The notes under the pieces are model-generated. The model saw only the letters and a program-made list of their open reading frames with translations. It did no database searches and was not told the origin of the DNA. The position numbers and the translations under genes are program-made. A DNA stretch of 64,000 bases from Flavobacteriales bacterium (lineage in GTDB: Bacteria > Bacteroidota > Bacteroidia > Flavobacteriales_F > PHOS-HE28): contig JACJZF010000008.1 in the NCBI GenBank assembly GCA_020635725.1, forward strand, positions 132,978 to 196,977. Reading direction: 5' to 3'. Positions 33,748 through 44,498 of the stretch are shown in pieces (position 1 is the first letter of the stretch; each line of letters starts with the position of its first letter).

Positions 33748-34749
33748 CTAGCGCTTCGGCTTGCGCAGCATGATCCGCTGCCCGTCGCTCAGCTGGGCGT
33801 TCTCGCTCAGGCCGTTGTACTGGGCCAGCTTCGCGAGCTTCACGCCGTACTGCTGGCTCACGCCCCAGAGCGATTCGCCCTCGCGTGCCACATGCTGCGT
33901 GGCATCCTTGGCCTTGTTGCGCTTCGGTTGGATGTAGATCACCTGGCCTTCGCTCAACGCGCTCTCCTTGTCCATGTCGTTCCAGCGGGCCAGCATGCCG
34001 TGGGTCATCTCCAGGTCGTTGGCCAGCTTGCGGAAGCTATCGCCCTGCTTGGCTCGAACGAACTTGATCCGGCCCTCGAAGAGCTCCACCTTGCGCCCCG
34101 CGCTGATCGTGATGGTGCCGCCCTCCACCTTGCCGCCACGGCCGCGGCGCTCAGGCGCTGGCTTGGGCAGGTCCTTCCCGACCGGTTTGTAGGCCACATC
34201 CACGCCCTCATCCAGCTTGTGCAGCTCGTATCGCTCGATCAGCTCGATGAGCTTGCGCGGATAGCTCGGATCGGTGGCGTAGCCGGCTTTCTTCAGGCCA
34301 TGCGCCCATCCCTTGTAATCGGTCGGCTTCAAGGTGAAGAGGTCGGCGTAGCGCTTGCGCATGAGGAACTGCGAGTGGTCCTCGAAGCTCTCGGCAGCAT
34401 CGCGGTAGCTGCGGAAGCAATCGTCCTTCTTGTCGTCGTCGTGGTAGCTGCGGCCACCCTTCCAGTCGGGGGTGCACTTGATGCCGAAGTGGTTGTTCGC
34501 CTCACGCGCCAGCTGGCTATTGCCATTCCCGCTCTCCAGCAGCCCCTGCGCCAGGGTGATGCTCGCCGGGATGCCATGCTCCTTCATCTTCTTCACCGCC
34601 ACCGCCTTCCACTGGGTGATGTACTCCTCGCTCGTGAAGCGCTTATATGGCGGCTGGCCCACGGCCGAGAGGTTGGGTGCCGCCACCAGCAAGCACGCCA
34701 GCACGCTGGTTATCCACAAGTTCACAAGGCCGTTCATCCGTCCGGGCAT
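33748..34749 (-). CDS. LysM-containing glucosaminidase (FlgJ-type peptidoglycan hydrolase)
   Basis: A 333-residue exported enzyme. The signal segment is NLWITSVLACLLVAAPNLSAVG. The glucosaminidase/muramidase domain covers 40-185, with the catalytic Glu72 in LAQGLLESGNGNSQLAREANNHFGIKC and the YRKY-type end motif in SYPRKLIELIERYEL. Two LysM domains follow: 234-277 (FVRAKQGDSFRKLANDL) and 287-330 (HVAREGESLWGVSQQYGV). It cuts peptidoglycan sugar bonds during growth or division. ATGs at 34749 and 34737 are both possible; the second removes MPGR. A TAGTTTCG -7-like element lies upstream. Confidence 0.9.
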   Translation of the reverse strand: MPGRMNGLVNLWITSVLACLLVAAPNLSAVGQPPYKRFTSEEYITQWKAVAVKKMKEHGIPASITLAQGLLESGNGNSQLAREANNHFGIKCTPDWKGGRSYHDDDKKDDCFRSYRDAAESFEDHSQFLMRKRYADLFTLKPTDYKGWAHGLKKAGYATDPSYPRKLIELIERYELHKLDEGVDVAYKPVGKDLPKPAPERRGRGGKVEGGTITISAGRKVELFEGRIKFVRAKQGDSFRKLANDLEMTHGMLARWNDMDKESALSEGQVIYIQPKRNKAKDATQHVAREGESLWGVSQQYGVKLAKLAQYNGLSENAQLSDGQRIMLRKPKR

Positions 34750-34763
34750 TCTCTCGGAAGCAG

Positions 34764-34771
34764 CGAAACTA
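34764..34771 (-). promoter_or_regulatory. -7-like element (TAGTTTCG)
   Basis: On the minus strand TAGTTTCG lies 14 bp upstream of the glucosaminidase ATG at 34749 and fits TAnnTTTG with one change. The rest of the 161-bp divergent gap to 34910 shows no other clear site. Confidence 0.35.
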
Positions 34772-34910
34772 CCGGGGTTCCAAGGGCTTGTTCACGATCC
34801 ATCCACAGCGCCATCCACCGCCCATTGTGGAAAGAACGTGCCAATTCCGAACCTTCGCATCCTCGGGGGCCCGGACCGAACCATCCGCCCCCCCGATTGT
34901 TAACGACCAC

Positions 34911-35111
34911 ATGGACCGCGATGGCAATGCCCCCCGCCCGGACGACGACCGCTTCAGCCGCCTGGGGTTGGAATCGGGCGACTACTACTTCTCGCCGGAG
35001 GGCTACCTCGTGTTCACCGAGCAATACCATCTGAAGCGCGGCTACTGCTGCGGTAACCGGTGCAGGCATTGCCCGTACGGGCATGAGGCGGTGAAGAAGG
35101 TCAGGGGCTAG
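34911..35111 (+). CDS. Small Cys-rich protein (DUF5522-like)
   Basis: A 66-residue soluble protein with a conserved core: LESGDYYFSPEGYLVFTEQYHLKRGYCCGNRCRHCPYGH. The four clustered cysteines (CCxxxCxxC) and the flanking His suggest a bound metal. From memory this is the DUF5522 family, widespread in Bacteroidota with no known function. The ATG at 34911 is the first in-frame start compatible with the family length. It sits alone between divergent and same-strand neighbours. Confidence 0.75.
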   Translation: MDRDGNAPRPDDDRFSRLGLESGDYYFSPEGYLVFTEQYHLKRGYCCGNRCRHCPYGHEAVKKVRG

Positions 35112-35144
35112 GCAGCGGATCCGGCCCTTCGGCTATCTTTCGGT

Positions 35145-36617
35145 ATGATGCGGTTAGCCTTGCTGTTCGGTGTCTTCGGTCTTTGCACAACGGCCCACGC
35201 CCAGAACTGGGCCCTGCTCAACCCCGCCTACCGCTACAACTACAGCAACGACGGCACCGATACCATCAGCAACCAGATCCGCGTGATGCATGTGGACACG
35301 CTGGGGGTGGATAGTTTCCGGTATGAGTTGAACACCATTACGGAGTATTGCGACACGTGTTTTACGGGAAACGTGCTGAGGTTCCGGCGGCCTCAGTTCA
35401 TGCAACGAACTGTTACGGTCGGCACAAGCACCTGGAAGTTGGACGATCCTTCCTCATTGGATGTGTATCCGAATGCTGTCGAAGGCGAGAGCTGGCTCTT
35501 CGATCCAGCATCGAACGTCACCGCAACGATTACGCAGATCGACACGGTTGATGTCTTTGGCATCACAACGCCCAGAAAAACCATTTCACTTTCGGATGGT
35601 GGCCAGATCGTGATCAGCCGGGACCTTGGCGTCTTGCAATGGCGCGATTCGCAGCTGATCGGCGTCCACGGCCCTGATCTTGGTCGGCTCATACCATCAT
35701 TGTCGGAGGTCTTCCCGTTTCAAACCGGTGATGTTGTGGAATACAGGTGGGGTGGGTATTCGTTCGACGGATGGAACTCGATCACGGGCAGTGGTAGGAT
35801 GTACAAATTCACGTTCTCAAACAGTGTGGGTTTCGCGGACCACATCGAATACAGCGGTTGGCGACTTGAGCGACCTTGGTATTGGGTGGACAATTGGTCG
35901 CTTCCCTGGAACGGCCAGCAACACAGTTCCGTTGGTCCCAGCAGTGTCGGACTTTCCTGGATCGCCGGGCAAGTGGAACTTCCTTTCGCGGATCTGGTGA
36001 ACTCCTACCCAGGCGAGCTGATCCGTTCGTGGTGTCCGGTCGGTGATGCCATGGTGTACGGGACCGATACGCTCTCATGTATCGCAGAACATGGCCTCGA
36101 CTCACTTGGTAGGCATACGTTCGGGTGCAAGGCGTCAGAAGGTGGACTCTTCAGACTGAGCATGGCCGAGGTGGCTCTGAACGACACGATACTGACAGCG
36201 ACCTACGACTACGGAACCGGCCAATACGGTCCTGTGCAGTATGTCGAAGGCATCGGCCTGTCATACTATCGTGGCCATTTCTTCGAGAGCAATGGTGAAT
36301 ACGAACTGACAGGCGCCATCATCAATGGCGAAACGCAGGGCTATGTTCACACCGACCCGGAGTTCATTGCACTCGGTCTTGAGGAACACGTCTCGGGCGG
36401 TCATGCTCTATGGCCTAACCCTGCGGACGACCGGCTCATCGTCGCAGCGAGTTCAACTGGCAGCATCCTCCAGATCAACGACCCCAATGGTCGCATGGTC
36501 CTTCGCCATCGGATCGCTTCCTTTCGCGAGATCATCGACATACATACCCTGCCTCCCGGCATATACATCGTCACCCTTGAAGGCTATTCACCACAGCGCG
36601 TTGTGATCGCCCGCTAG
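35145..36617 (+). CDS. T9SS-sorted secreted protein of unknown function
   Basis: A 490-residue exported protein. MMRLALLFGVFGLCTTAHAQ is the signal peptide, and a TATCTTTC -7-like element lies 3 bp before the ATG. The body is beta-rich without a recognised domain. The last 75 residues (LEEHVSGGHALWPNPADDRLIVAAS ... LPPGIYIVTLEGYSPQRVVIAR) are a T9SS type A sorting domain. Base composition is visibly more AT-rich from about 35300 to 36600 than in neighbouring genes, and codon endings are mixed, which suggests recent transfer or relaxed selection. A decayed hutU start lies 16 bp after its stop. Confidence 0.8.
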   Translation: MMRLALLFGVFGLCTTAHAQNWALLNPAYRYNYSNDGTDTISNQIRVMHVDTLGVDSFRYELNTITEYCDTCFTGNVLRFRRPQFMQRTVTVGTSTWKLDDPSSLDVYPNAVEGESWLFDPASNVTATITQIDTVDVFGITTPRKTISLSDGGQIVISRDLGVLQWRDSQLIGVHGPDLGRLIPSLSEVFPFQTGDVVEYRWGGYSFDGWNSITGSGRMYKFTFSNSVGFADHIEYSGWRLERPWYWVDNWSLPWNGQQHSSVGPSSVGLSWIAGQVELPFADLVNSYPGELIRSWCPVGDAMVYGTDTLSCIAEHGLDSLGRHTFGCKASEGGLFRLSMAEVALNDTILTATYDYGTGQYGPVQYVEGIGLSYYRGHFFESNGEYELTGAIINGETQGYVHTDPEFIALGLEEHVSGGHALWPNPADDRLIVAASSTGSILQINDPNGRMVLRHRIASFREIIDIHTLPPGIYIVTLEGYSPQRVVIAR

Positions 36618-36633
36618 AGCGATCTTCGCGGCA

Positions 36634-36760
36634 TGTCCGTAGCAACTTCCTCCGACCCTTCTCTCTTCCAGCAGACCATCCGCGAAGGCATCACCGATGT
36701 GCTTCCTCCGGCCGTCTGCTGGACCCGAGCGTGAGCCACGCGCATTAGAGCAAAGACGAG
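36634..36760 (+). pseudogene. Decayed duplicate of the hutU 5' end
   Basis: The segment starts with an ATG and reads MSVATSSDPSLFQQTIREGITDVLPPA, matching MSVATASALDLFQQTICDGIPDVLPPA at the start of the intact hutU (38022). After codon 27 a frameshift leads to an early stop at 36735, while the DNA similarity (ACCCGAGCGTGAGCCACGCG) continues to about 36760 and then fades. Identity is about 80% over the first 85 bp, with many changes at third positions, so this is an old copy rather than an assembly artefact. The remaining bases to 36849 show nothing recognisable. Confidence 0.85.
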
Positions 36761-36849
36761 TTCATAGCGGGCTTGTGATATGATCCGTGACCATGCGCAT
36801 TGATCTCCTTGGCCTATAATTGCGAAGTTCACCAACACATCAACAGCCC

Positions 36850-37941
36850 ATGCGATCCATGGCATCACGATACGCACTCTCCCTCCTGATTGCACTGCCG
36901 ACCAGCGCCTTGCTGCAGGCGCAAGTCGGCACATCGCTCGAGTACAACGGGCCGCAGGCCATTTCAGCGGTGAACACCGAGACCGGCGGAGAGGGCTATC
37001 CCTGGCTGAGCGGTGATGGCCTTCGCATGTACTACGCTGGCCGTGTCGCCCCGGATATCCGGATCCTCTACACCGAGCGAATGGACCTCAGCAGCGCTTG
37101 GAGCACGCCGATCGATCCGCTGCCGCTGGAGTCCGGCGAGACCTCCGGCGCATGGCTCTCGGCTGATGAGCTCACCATCTGGTTCACCACCGCCAGTAAC
37201 CAAGTACGACGTGCGCAGCGCATGTCCACCGCTGATCCGTTCGGAGCGGCTGTTACCCTTGCCATTACCGGAGCGAGCGGCACCCTGCGCTGCCCCAGCC
37301 TCACTCCGAACGAGACCGAGATGATCCTGTGGCGCACGAATGCCTGCATCACGCTCCAGCGCACCGGACAGGACAGCTACAGTTACGTTGGCCCGCTCGA
37401 TGTCCTCGGCACCTCCAATGCCACCACCTGCCGCTTGAGTGCCGATGGCTTGTACGCGTACTTCAGCGCCAGCTACAACAATGTGCAGCGTCCGCATCGC
37501 ATGCACCGCGCATCGCTCGGTGAAGCCTTCACTGATCTCGAATACCTGAGCGGCGCCGACTTCGACCCGGCATACAAGTGGCTGCAACCGCATGTGAACG
37601 ATGATGCGACCGTGTTGATGGTTGTTCGCAGCGTAAGCCTTTGGCCGGATAACGATATCTACGAAACGCGTGGCAGCACCGCCGCAGGAATCGGTGCTTT
37701 GTGGGCGGATGTTCCGGTAATTGGGCCGGTACCGACGAATGACATGTTGACCATCCGGTTGCCCAAAACCCACGGCCTGGTCAATCTGCGTCTGTTCGAT
37801 TCCTTAGGTAACGAGGTCCTACGCACCCGCGTGAACGACAACATGCCGGTCGACGTCAGTGTCCTGGCCAGCGGCAGCTATCTGGCCGAAATCCAAAGTG
37901 CGGGATCGCGACATGTGAGCAGGGTCGTGATTGCGCACTGA
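36850..37941 (+). CDS. WD40/PD40-like secreted protein with degenerate sorting domain
   Basis: A 363-residue exported protein. The ATG at 36850 precedes a signal peptide (MASRYALSLLIALPTSALLQAQ). The body carries PD40-type beta-propeller repeats (YPWLSGDGLRMYYAG, SGAWLSADELTIWFTT, CPSLTPNETEMILW, CRLSADGLYAYFSA, WLQPHVNDDATVLMVV). The final 65 residues (LVNLRLFDSLGNEVLRTRVN ... LASGSYLAEIQSAGSRHVSRVVIAH) are a T9SS-type sorting domain, though the usual PNP motif is missing. It lies between the decayed hutU copy and intact hutU, so it may have been inserted with the rearrangement. Function unknown. Confidence 0.75.
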   Translation: MRSMASRYALSLLIALPTSALLQAQVGTSLEYNGPQAISAVNTETGGEGYPWLSGDGLRMYYAGRVAPDIRILYTERMDLSSAWSTPIDPLPLESGETSGAWLSADELTIWFTTASNQVRRAQRMSTADPFGAAVTLAITGASGTLRCPSLTPNETEMILWRTNACITLQRTGQDSYSYVGPLDVLGTSNATTCRLSADGLYAYFSASYNNVQRPHRMHRASLGEAFTDLEYLSGADFDPAYKWLQPHVNDDATVLMVVRSVSLWPDNDIYETRGSTAAGIGALWADVPVIGPVPTNDMLTIRLPKTHGLVNLRLFDSLGNEVLRTRVNDNMPVDVSVLASGSYLAEIQSAGSRHVSRVVIAH

Positions 37942-38021
37942 CATCGACCTACGGTCGTTAGACCCGCATAGGAAGATGCACAAGTTCGTTTGGTTCACGC
38001 GCCGGTTCCGAACTTCGCGCT

Positions 38022-40121
<2,100 letters not shown>

Positions 40122-40145
<24 letters not shown>

Positions 40146-40251
40146 GATGATCAGATGATGACGGATCAAGCACCGTCTGACCCGGTCGAATAGGATGTTC
40201 GTGTTCGGCGTACTCCATCACCTGATCGGCTGATCATCTAATTTTCTGATC
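40122..40251. repeat. Repeat-rich end of hutU and following gap
   Basis: TGATCAGATGAT occurs twice in direct orientation (40124-40135 and 40148-40159). Related inverted segments with TGATCATCTAATTTTCTGAT lie at 40231-40250. The first copy encodes the last residues of hutU. This looks like another dispersed intergenic repeat; the arms could also form an imperfect terminator hairpin. The gap continues to 40313 with no gene. Confidence 0.55.
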
Positions 40252-40313
40252 CCCTACCCAACCCCCTGCCCTATTGTCCCGTGTAGGGAAGTGTAAGCCT
40301 GAACCAACAACCC

Positions 40314-42209
40314 ATGAAACACCTTCTCCGCTCCCTTGCCATCACGCTGGTCGCCAGCCTCGGCCTCAGCGCCTTCGCTCAGCCGGTTCCACCGTACGAC
40401 GTCACCGTAGCCGGTGTCATCGTCGGCTGCACGCCCAACAGCTTCGTGAACGTGATCACCGTGCAGGGCACCCAGCCTTCCCTCGATATCGACATTCCTG
40501 TTGACCCGAACTTCTGCACCTTCTCGGTGACCCTGCCGATGGATTCGTACCAGGGCTGGTTCCAGCTCAGCACCCCGTGTCAGGGCGCCATGCAGACCCA
40601 GTCCGTCGCCTACACGGTGAATGCGTTGAATCCGGATTCCAGTTACGTGTACGTGGTGTTCAACTGCGGCGGCGTGGTCGATTGCCTGGGCGTGCCCGGC
40701 GGCAGCACCCTGCCCGGAACGCCGTGCAACACACCTGCCGGCAACGAGGGCCTGTACGACGCCAACTGCAATTGCGTGGAGACCTCGACGGCCGTGGATG
40801 CCTGCATCTCCATGGTGCAGACCGCCCCCTTCTCCGCCGTGTTCTCCAGCTGCACCACCGGCGGCACCACGCCTTATGACCTCCTCTGGGATTTCAGTGA
40901 CGGCGGAGCTGTTGCAGGTGATGATATCGCCCACACCTATCCCGGGCCCGGCGCCTACGCCGTATGCCTGAATGTGACGGATGCCAATGGGTTCTTCGAC
41001 AGCACCTGCGAGACCATTTATGTCGATGACAACGGCAACATCAGCCTCGACCCTCCCACCAACTGCCTGGCTTGCCTGAACGTGGTGCCTCAGTTCAACG
41101 GCAACACGCCCATCCCCTTCGCGGCCAACTTCGTCAACTGCAGCACCGGCAGCCAGTCCATCACCTTCAACTGGTGGATGCCCGATGGCAGCAACTCCAC
41201 CCAGGCGAATGAGTCCTTCATCTTCCCCGGCGAGGGCGTGTATGGCGTGTGCCTCACCATCGCCGATGGCTCCGGATGCACCAGCACCATCTGCGACACG
41301 GTGATCGTGGACCCCAACGGCGGCATCAACACCGTGCCCGTGTGGTACGACTGCCTGGGCATCCTCTGGGGCAGCAACACGGCCGGTACCCCGTGCCAGC
41401 AAGGCGGTCTCGTAGGCACCTGGGACAGCAACTGCAATTGCGTGCCTAACACGCCGGTTGATTGCGAAGGCGTGCCCGGTGGCAACGCGATGCCCGGCAC
41501 CCCCTGCAGCTCGCCTGCCGTGAGCGATGGCACCTGGTCCGCCGACTGCGAATGCGTGCCCAACAACCCCACGGGGTGCGAGGCCGGCTTCTGGGTGATC
41601 CAGGCCTACGAGATCGACAGCCTCAACCCCAATGGCGGCGCCACCCCGATCCCCAACGAGCTCTGGATCTGGAACCTCAGCAGCGGCACCACCGGCAACT
41701 ACCAGTTCCTCTGGAACTTCGGGGATGGCACCAGCAGCACCGAGGCTTACCCCACGCACTTCTACCCGAACGGCGGGCCCTACCTGCTCTGCCTCACCAT
41801 GTGGGATGGCAACTGCACCGACACCTACTGCGACAGCATCGCGGTGGATGAGGATGGCCTCTACTCCGGCATCATGCTGCAGGAGAACTACGCGCGCTCC
41901 GGCTTCACGATCAACGTGCTGAGCGAGCTGCCCACCGGGCTCGAGGAGCAGACCGCCCTGGAGAACGCCAACCTGTGGCCCAACCCGGTGACCGATGCCT
42001 TCACGCTGAGCTTCCAGAGCACCTTCAGCGGCAACGTGCCCCTGAGCATCTACGACATGAACGGCCGCGTGATGCACCAGGAGAACCTCGCCTTCAACCG
42101 CGGCGGCAACCGCATCGACCTGGGCGCGCATCAGCTGGCGCCCGGCATGTACCTGCTGCGCGTGGGCGAAGGTGCCAACGCGATGAATATCCGCTTCATC
42201 AAGAACTGA
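40314..42209 (+). CDS. Cys-rich PKD-domain surface protein with T9SS sorting domain
   Basis: A 631-residue exported protein. Residues 1-22 are a signal peptide (MKHLLRSLAITLVASLGLSAFA). PKD-like domains occur near 175-240 (LLWDFSDGG ... HTYPGPGAYAVCLNV), 255-330 and 470-530 (FLWNFGDGTSS ... YLLCLTMWDGNC). Interspersed are three Cys modules: DCLGVPGGSTLPGTPC...CNC, DCLGILWGSNTAGTPC...CNC and DCEGVPGGNAMPGTPC...CEC. The last 80 residues (LENANLWPNPVTDAFTLSF ... LAPGMYLLRVGEGANAMNIRFIKN) are a T9SS type A sorting domain. The Cys modules probably form disulphides outside the cell. A strong hairpin follows. It may serve in adhesion or matrix formation (inference). Confidence 0.85.
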   Translation: MKHLLRSLAITLVASLGLSAFAQPVPPYDVTVAGVIVGCTPNSFVNVITVQGTQPSLDIDIPVDPNFCTFSVTLPMDSYQGWFQLSTPCQGAMQTQSVAYTVNALNPDSSYVYVVFNCGGVVDCLGVPGGSTLPGTPCNTPAGNEGLYDANCNCVETSTAVDACISMVQTAPFSAVFSSCTTGGTTPYDLLWDFSDGGAVAGDDIAHTYPGPGAYAVCLNVTDANGFFDSTCETIYVDDNGNISLDPPTNCLACLNVVPQFNGNTPIPFAANFVNCSTGSQSITFNWWMPDGSNSTQANESFIFPGEGVYGVCLTIADGSGCTSTICDTVIVDPNGGINTVPVWYDCLGILWGSNTAGTPCQQGGLVGTWDSNCNCVPNTPVDCEGVPGGNAMPGTPCSSPAVSDGTWSADCECVPNNPTGCEAGFWVIQAYEIDSLNPNGGATPIPNELWIWNLSSGTTGNYQFLWNFGDGTSSTEAYPTHFYPNGGPYLLCLTMWDGNCTDTYCDSIAVDEDGLYSGIMLQENYARSGFTINVLSELPTGLEEQTALENANLWPNPVTDAFTLSFQSTFSGNVPLSIYDMNGRVMHQENLAFNRGGNRIDLGAHQLAPGMYLLRVGEGANAMNIRFIKN

Positions 42210-42223
42210 AGCGCCATGTGAAT

Positions 42224-42261
42224 GCCGGAGGGCGTCTGCCGGGAGGCGGGCGCCCTTCGGC
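42224..42261. terminator. Long hairpin after the PKD protein gene
   Basis: A 17-bp stem (42224-42240 with 42245-42261, loop GGGA) with three G-T pairs; the outer part is GCCGGAGGGCG against CGCCCTTCGGC. It starts 14 bp after the stop and ends 9 bp before the next ATG, so it may also limit the following sigma-factor gene. Confidence 0.7.
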
Positions 42262-42270
42262 GCACCGGGC

Positions 42271-42831
42271 ATGATCGACGAGGCCCTCATAGCGCGCTGC
42301 GTGAAGCAGGAACCCAAGGCGCAGTACGAGCTGTACCGCGCCTTGTACGGGCAGATGATGTCCGTATGCAGCCGCTACGAACGCAACCGACAGGACGCGC
42401 TGGACCGCGTGAACCAAGGCTTCCTGAAGATCCTCACCAACCTGCCGAAGCGGCGAACCGAGGTGCCCTTCGAGCTCTGGACCCGACGCATCATGATCAA
42501 CACCGTCATCGACAGCTACCGCCAAGAGCGTCAGCGCAAAGCGCACGAGACGCTCGATGCGCCCATGGATGAAGGGATGCTCGTGGAAGTGAACGATTAC
42601 CTGCGGCAGATGGACGCCGAGGCCTTCGCGCAGCTGCTCACACGCGTGCCCGAGATGAGCCGCCGCGTCTTCAATCTCTTCGCGATCGATGGATTCGGCC
42701 ATCAGGAGATCGCACAGATGCTCGGAATCAGTGAAGGCACCAGCAAATGGCACGTGAGCCATGCCCGCCAGGTGCTGCAACAAGCCATCGCACGGCTGGC
42801 CACCGCCAACGTCAAGACCGTACTGCCATGA
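42271..42831 (+). CDS. ECF-type RNA polymerase sigma factor
   Basis: A 186-residue sigma-70-family protein. Region 2 covers 8-85 (QYELYRALYGQMMSVCSRYERNRQDALDRVNQGFLKILTNL ... FELWTRRIMINTVIDSYRQERQ), and region 4 has the helix-turn-helix MSRRVFNLFAIDGFGHQEIAQMLGISEGTSKWHVSHARQVL. Both are of the ECF type common in Bacteroidota. Its stop overlaps the next start (ATGA). The downstream protein has a single membrane segment after a short cytoplasmic N-terminus, the layout of an anti-sigma factor, so the two probably form a signalling pair. Confidence 0.9.
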   Translation: MIDEALIARCVKQEPKAQYELYRALYGQMMSVCSRYERNRQDALDRVNQGFLKILTNLPKRRTEVPFELWTRRIMINTVIDSYRQERQRKAHETLDAPMDEGMLVEVNDYLRQMDAEAFAQLLTRVPEMSRRVFNLFAIDGFGHQEIAQMLGISEGTSKWHVSHARQVLQQAIARLATANVKTVLP

Positions 42832-44498
42832 ACCTGAACGAACAATTCGACGAGCTGGCCCGGCAGAAGCTGGAGGAGCGCGCCTTCCCTTTCCAGGAAG
42901 AAGCATGGCTCGAAGCGCAACAGGCCCTGCGAGGCAATCGGTCGCGGCGTATCGGTGGCGCATGGTTCTGGGGCGGCATCGCCGCGGTAGGCATCGCGGT
43001 TTGGCTGCTCTGGCCTGCGGACCAAGCACCGCAGCGGACCGAAACAGCGCAGGTGAGCGAGGCTTCCCCTGAGTCAGATGCCCGAGTGCCCGTTGCAGAC
43101 GAGCGCCCGGATGCCGCGAAGCCCACGGCCGCCGCCCGAAACGAGCCTGCTGGCGCTGACCATTCCGCATCGGAGGCACCAGTGGCGGTTGAATCGAGCA
43201 GCATGCAACCGAGCAAAAACCAAACGCCGCGCAAGACCGGTAGGCGGCCTGCACGCGAACAGGCTGCTTCGGCACACGGTGGAGGAAACAGGCATGCAGC
43301 CGCTCCCGATGCGGCAGCCATCTCTTCCGACGCACCAGCTTCGCTTGCCGATTCCGTGAGTGAGCACCGGATGAACACGCCAGGTTCGCAACCCACGATG
43401 AGCGAACCAGGAACAGCGGAACCCGTGACGATGCATGCGGCACCAGCCGTGGACGCGCCCGTGGGATCGGATCCTGATCCAGCAATCATGTCTTCCAGCA
43501 GCGTGGACGAGCAAGCATCTGGTTCGACCAGCATCGGGCACGGCGAAGACGCCGCCGATGCGACCGACACGCCTGCAGCTCCGTCCCTTACGTCAACAAC
43601 AGTCCAAGTGGACCAGCCGACCCATTCACCGGCCGCGGCTGGAGCGGCAACAACGCATGACACGACGTTCGTTCAAGTGACGCCAGCGGACAGCGCCGTG
43701 CAAGCCCCGCCGATTCCGCCTGCGGCCGCACCGCTTGTGAGCCCACAGAGCCCGTGGGAGCTATCCTTCCTCGGCGGCGCCTTCCAGACCACCAGCACAT
43801 ACAACGGCCAGGGCACCGCCGATTGGCAGGTGGCCGCGCAACAGACCTACGGCTTCGGGGCCGAACTGATGCACCTCGGCAACAATTTCGGAGTGGGCTT
43901 GGGCCTGCACTACGGCAGCTACGCCGATCGGCTCTCGACCCCGGAGCTGAGCAGCAGCACCACCGCGCTGCAACGCTACTGGTACCTCGCCGATGTCGAT
44001 ACCACCATCCTGCTCGTGACGGGTTACGACAGCGTGGCCATGGCCTATACCGGCATCAATGTGCCCACGACGATCCAGGTGATCCAATCCGCGTACGACA
44101 CCGTGACGACCAGCAGCCTGCTCCGCGCCGCGAGCGAGCGCGTGAACCGCACCAGCTACGTGGAGCTGCCGCTGCTCTTCGACGCGCACCTCGTGCAAGG
44201 GCGATGGAGCATCGGCCTGCGCGGCGGCCCTTCACTGGGACTGCTCACCACGCGCAGCGGCAGCATCCCGCGCGACATGGATGAAGGCTCCATCAGCCTG
44301 AACGAGGTGACCATGCGCCGCTTCATGCTCGGCTGGACCGCACGCGCCTACGTGCGTTACCGCTTCAACAGCGCGTGGAGCGTGGGCCTTGAACCCGCCC
44401 TGCGTGGCCAGCTGCTCGACGGACTTGACGACCACGGCACCACGCGCCGCTCCACCGCGATCGGGGGCATGCTGAGCCTGAGCTACCGGCTACGCTGA
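42828..44498 (+). CDS. Putative anti-sigma-like protein with long linker and C-terminal beta-barrel domain
   Basis: A 556-residue protein. Residues 1-42 are polar and helical (MNLNEQFDELARQKLEERAFPFQEEAW...), residues 45-62 form one membrane segment (WFWGGIAAVGIAVWLLW), residues 63-305 are a low-complexity Ala/Pro/Ser/Glu linker, and residues 308-556 are an outer-membrane beta-barrel-like domain with alternating strands (WELSFLGGAFQTTSTYNGQG ... SIGGMLSLSYRLR-type ending in Arg). Overlap with the sigma gene (ATGA) and the N-terminal layout suggest it holds the sigma factor at the inner membrane while the C-terminus reaches the outer membrane. No catalytic motif was seen. It ends next to the stop of pheT. 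Confidence 0.65.
   Translation: MNLNEQFDELARQKLEERAFPFQEEAWLEAQQALRGNRSRRIGGAWFWGGIAAVGIAVWLLWPADQAPQRTETAQVSEASPESDARVPVADERPDAAKPTAAARNEPAGADHSASEAPVAVESSSMQPSKNQTPRKTGRRPAREQAASAHGGGNRHAAAPDAAAISSDAPASLADSVSEHRMNTPGSQPTMSEPGTAEPVTMHAAPAVDAPVGSDPDPAIMSSSSVDEQASGSTSIGHGEDAADATDTPAAPSLTSTTVQVDQPTHSPAAAGAATTHDTTFVQVTPADSAVQAPPIPPAAAPLVSPQSPWELSFLGGAFQTTSTYNGQGTADWQVAAQQTYGFGAELMHLGNNFGVGLGLHYGSYADRLSTPELSSSTTALQRYWYLADVDTTILLVTGYDSVAMAYTGINVPTTIQVIQSAYDTVTTSSLLRAASERVNRTSYVELPLLFDAHLVQGRWSIGLRGGPSLGLLTTRSGSIPRDMDEGSISLNEVTMRRFMLGWTARAYVRYRFNSAWSVGLEPALRGQLLDGLDDHGTTRRSTAIGGMLSLSYRLR

Noticed and set aside
40254..42317. A 687-codon minus-strand frame opposite the Cys-rich PKD protein
   Set aside because: The plus-strand protein has a signal peptide, PKD motifs and a sorting domain; the antisense product is low-complexity.
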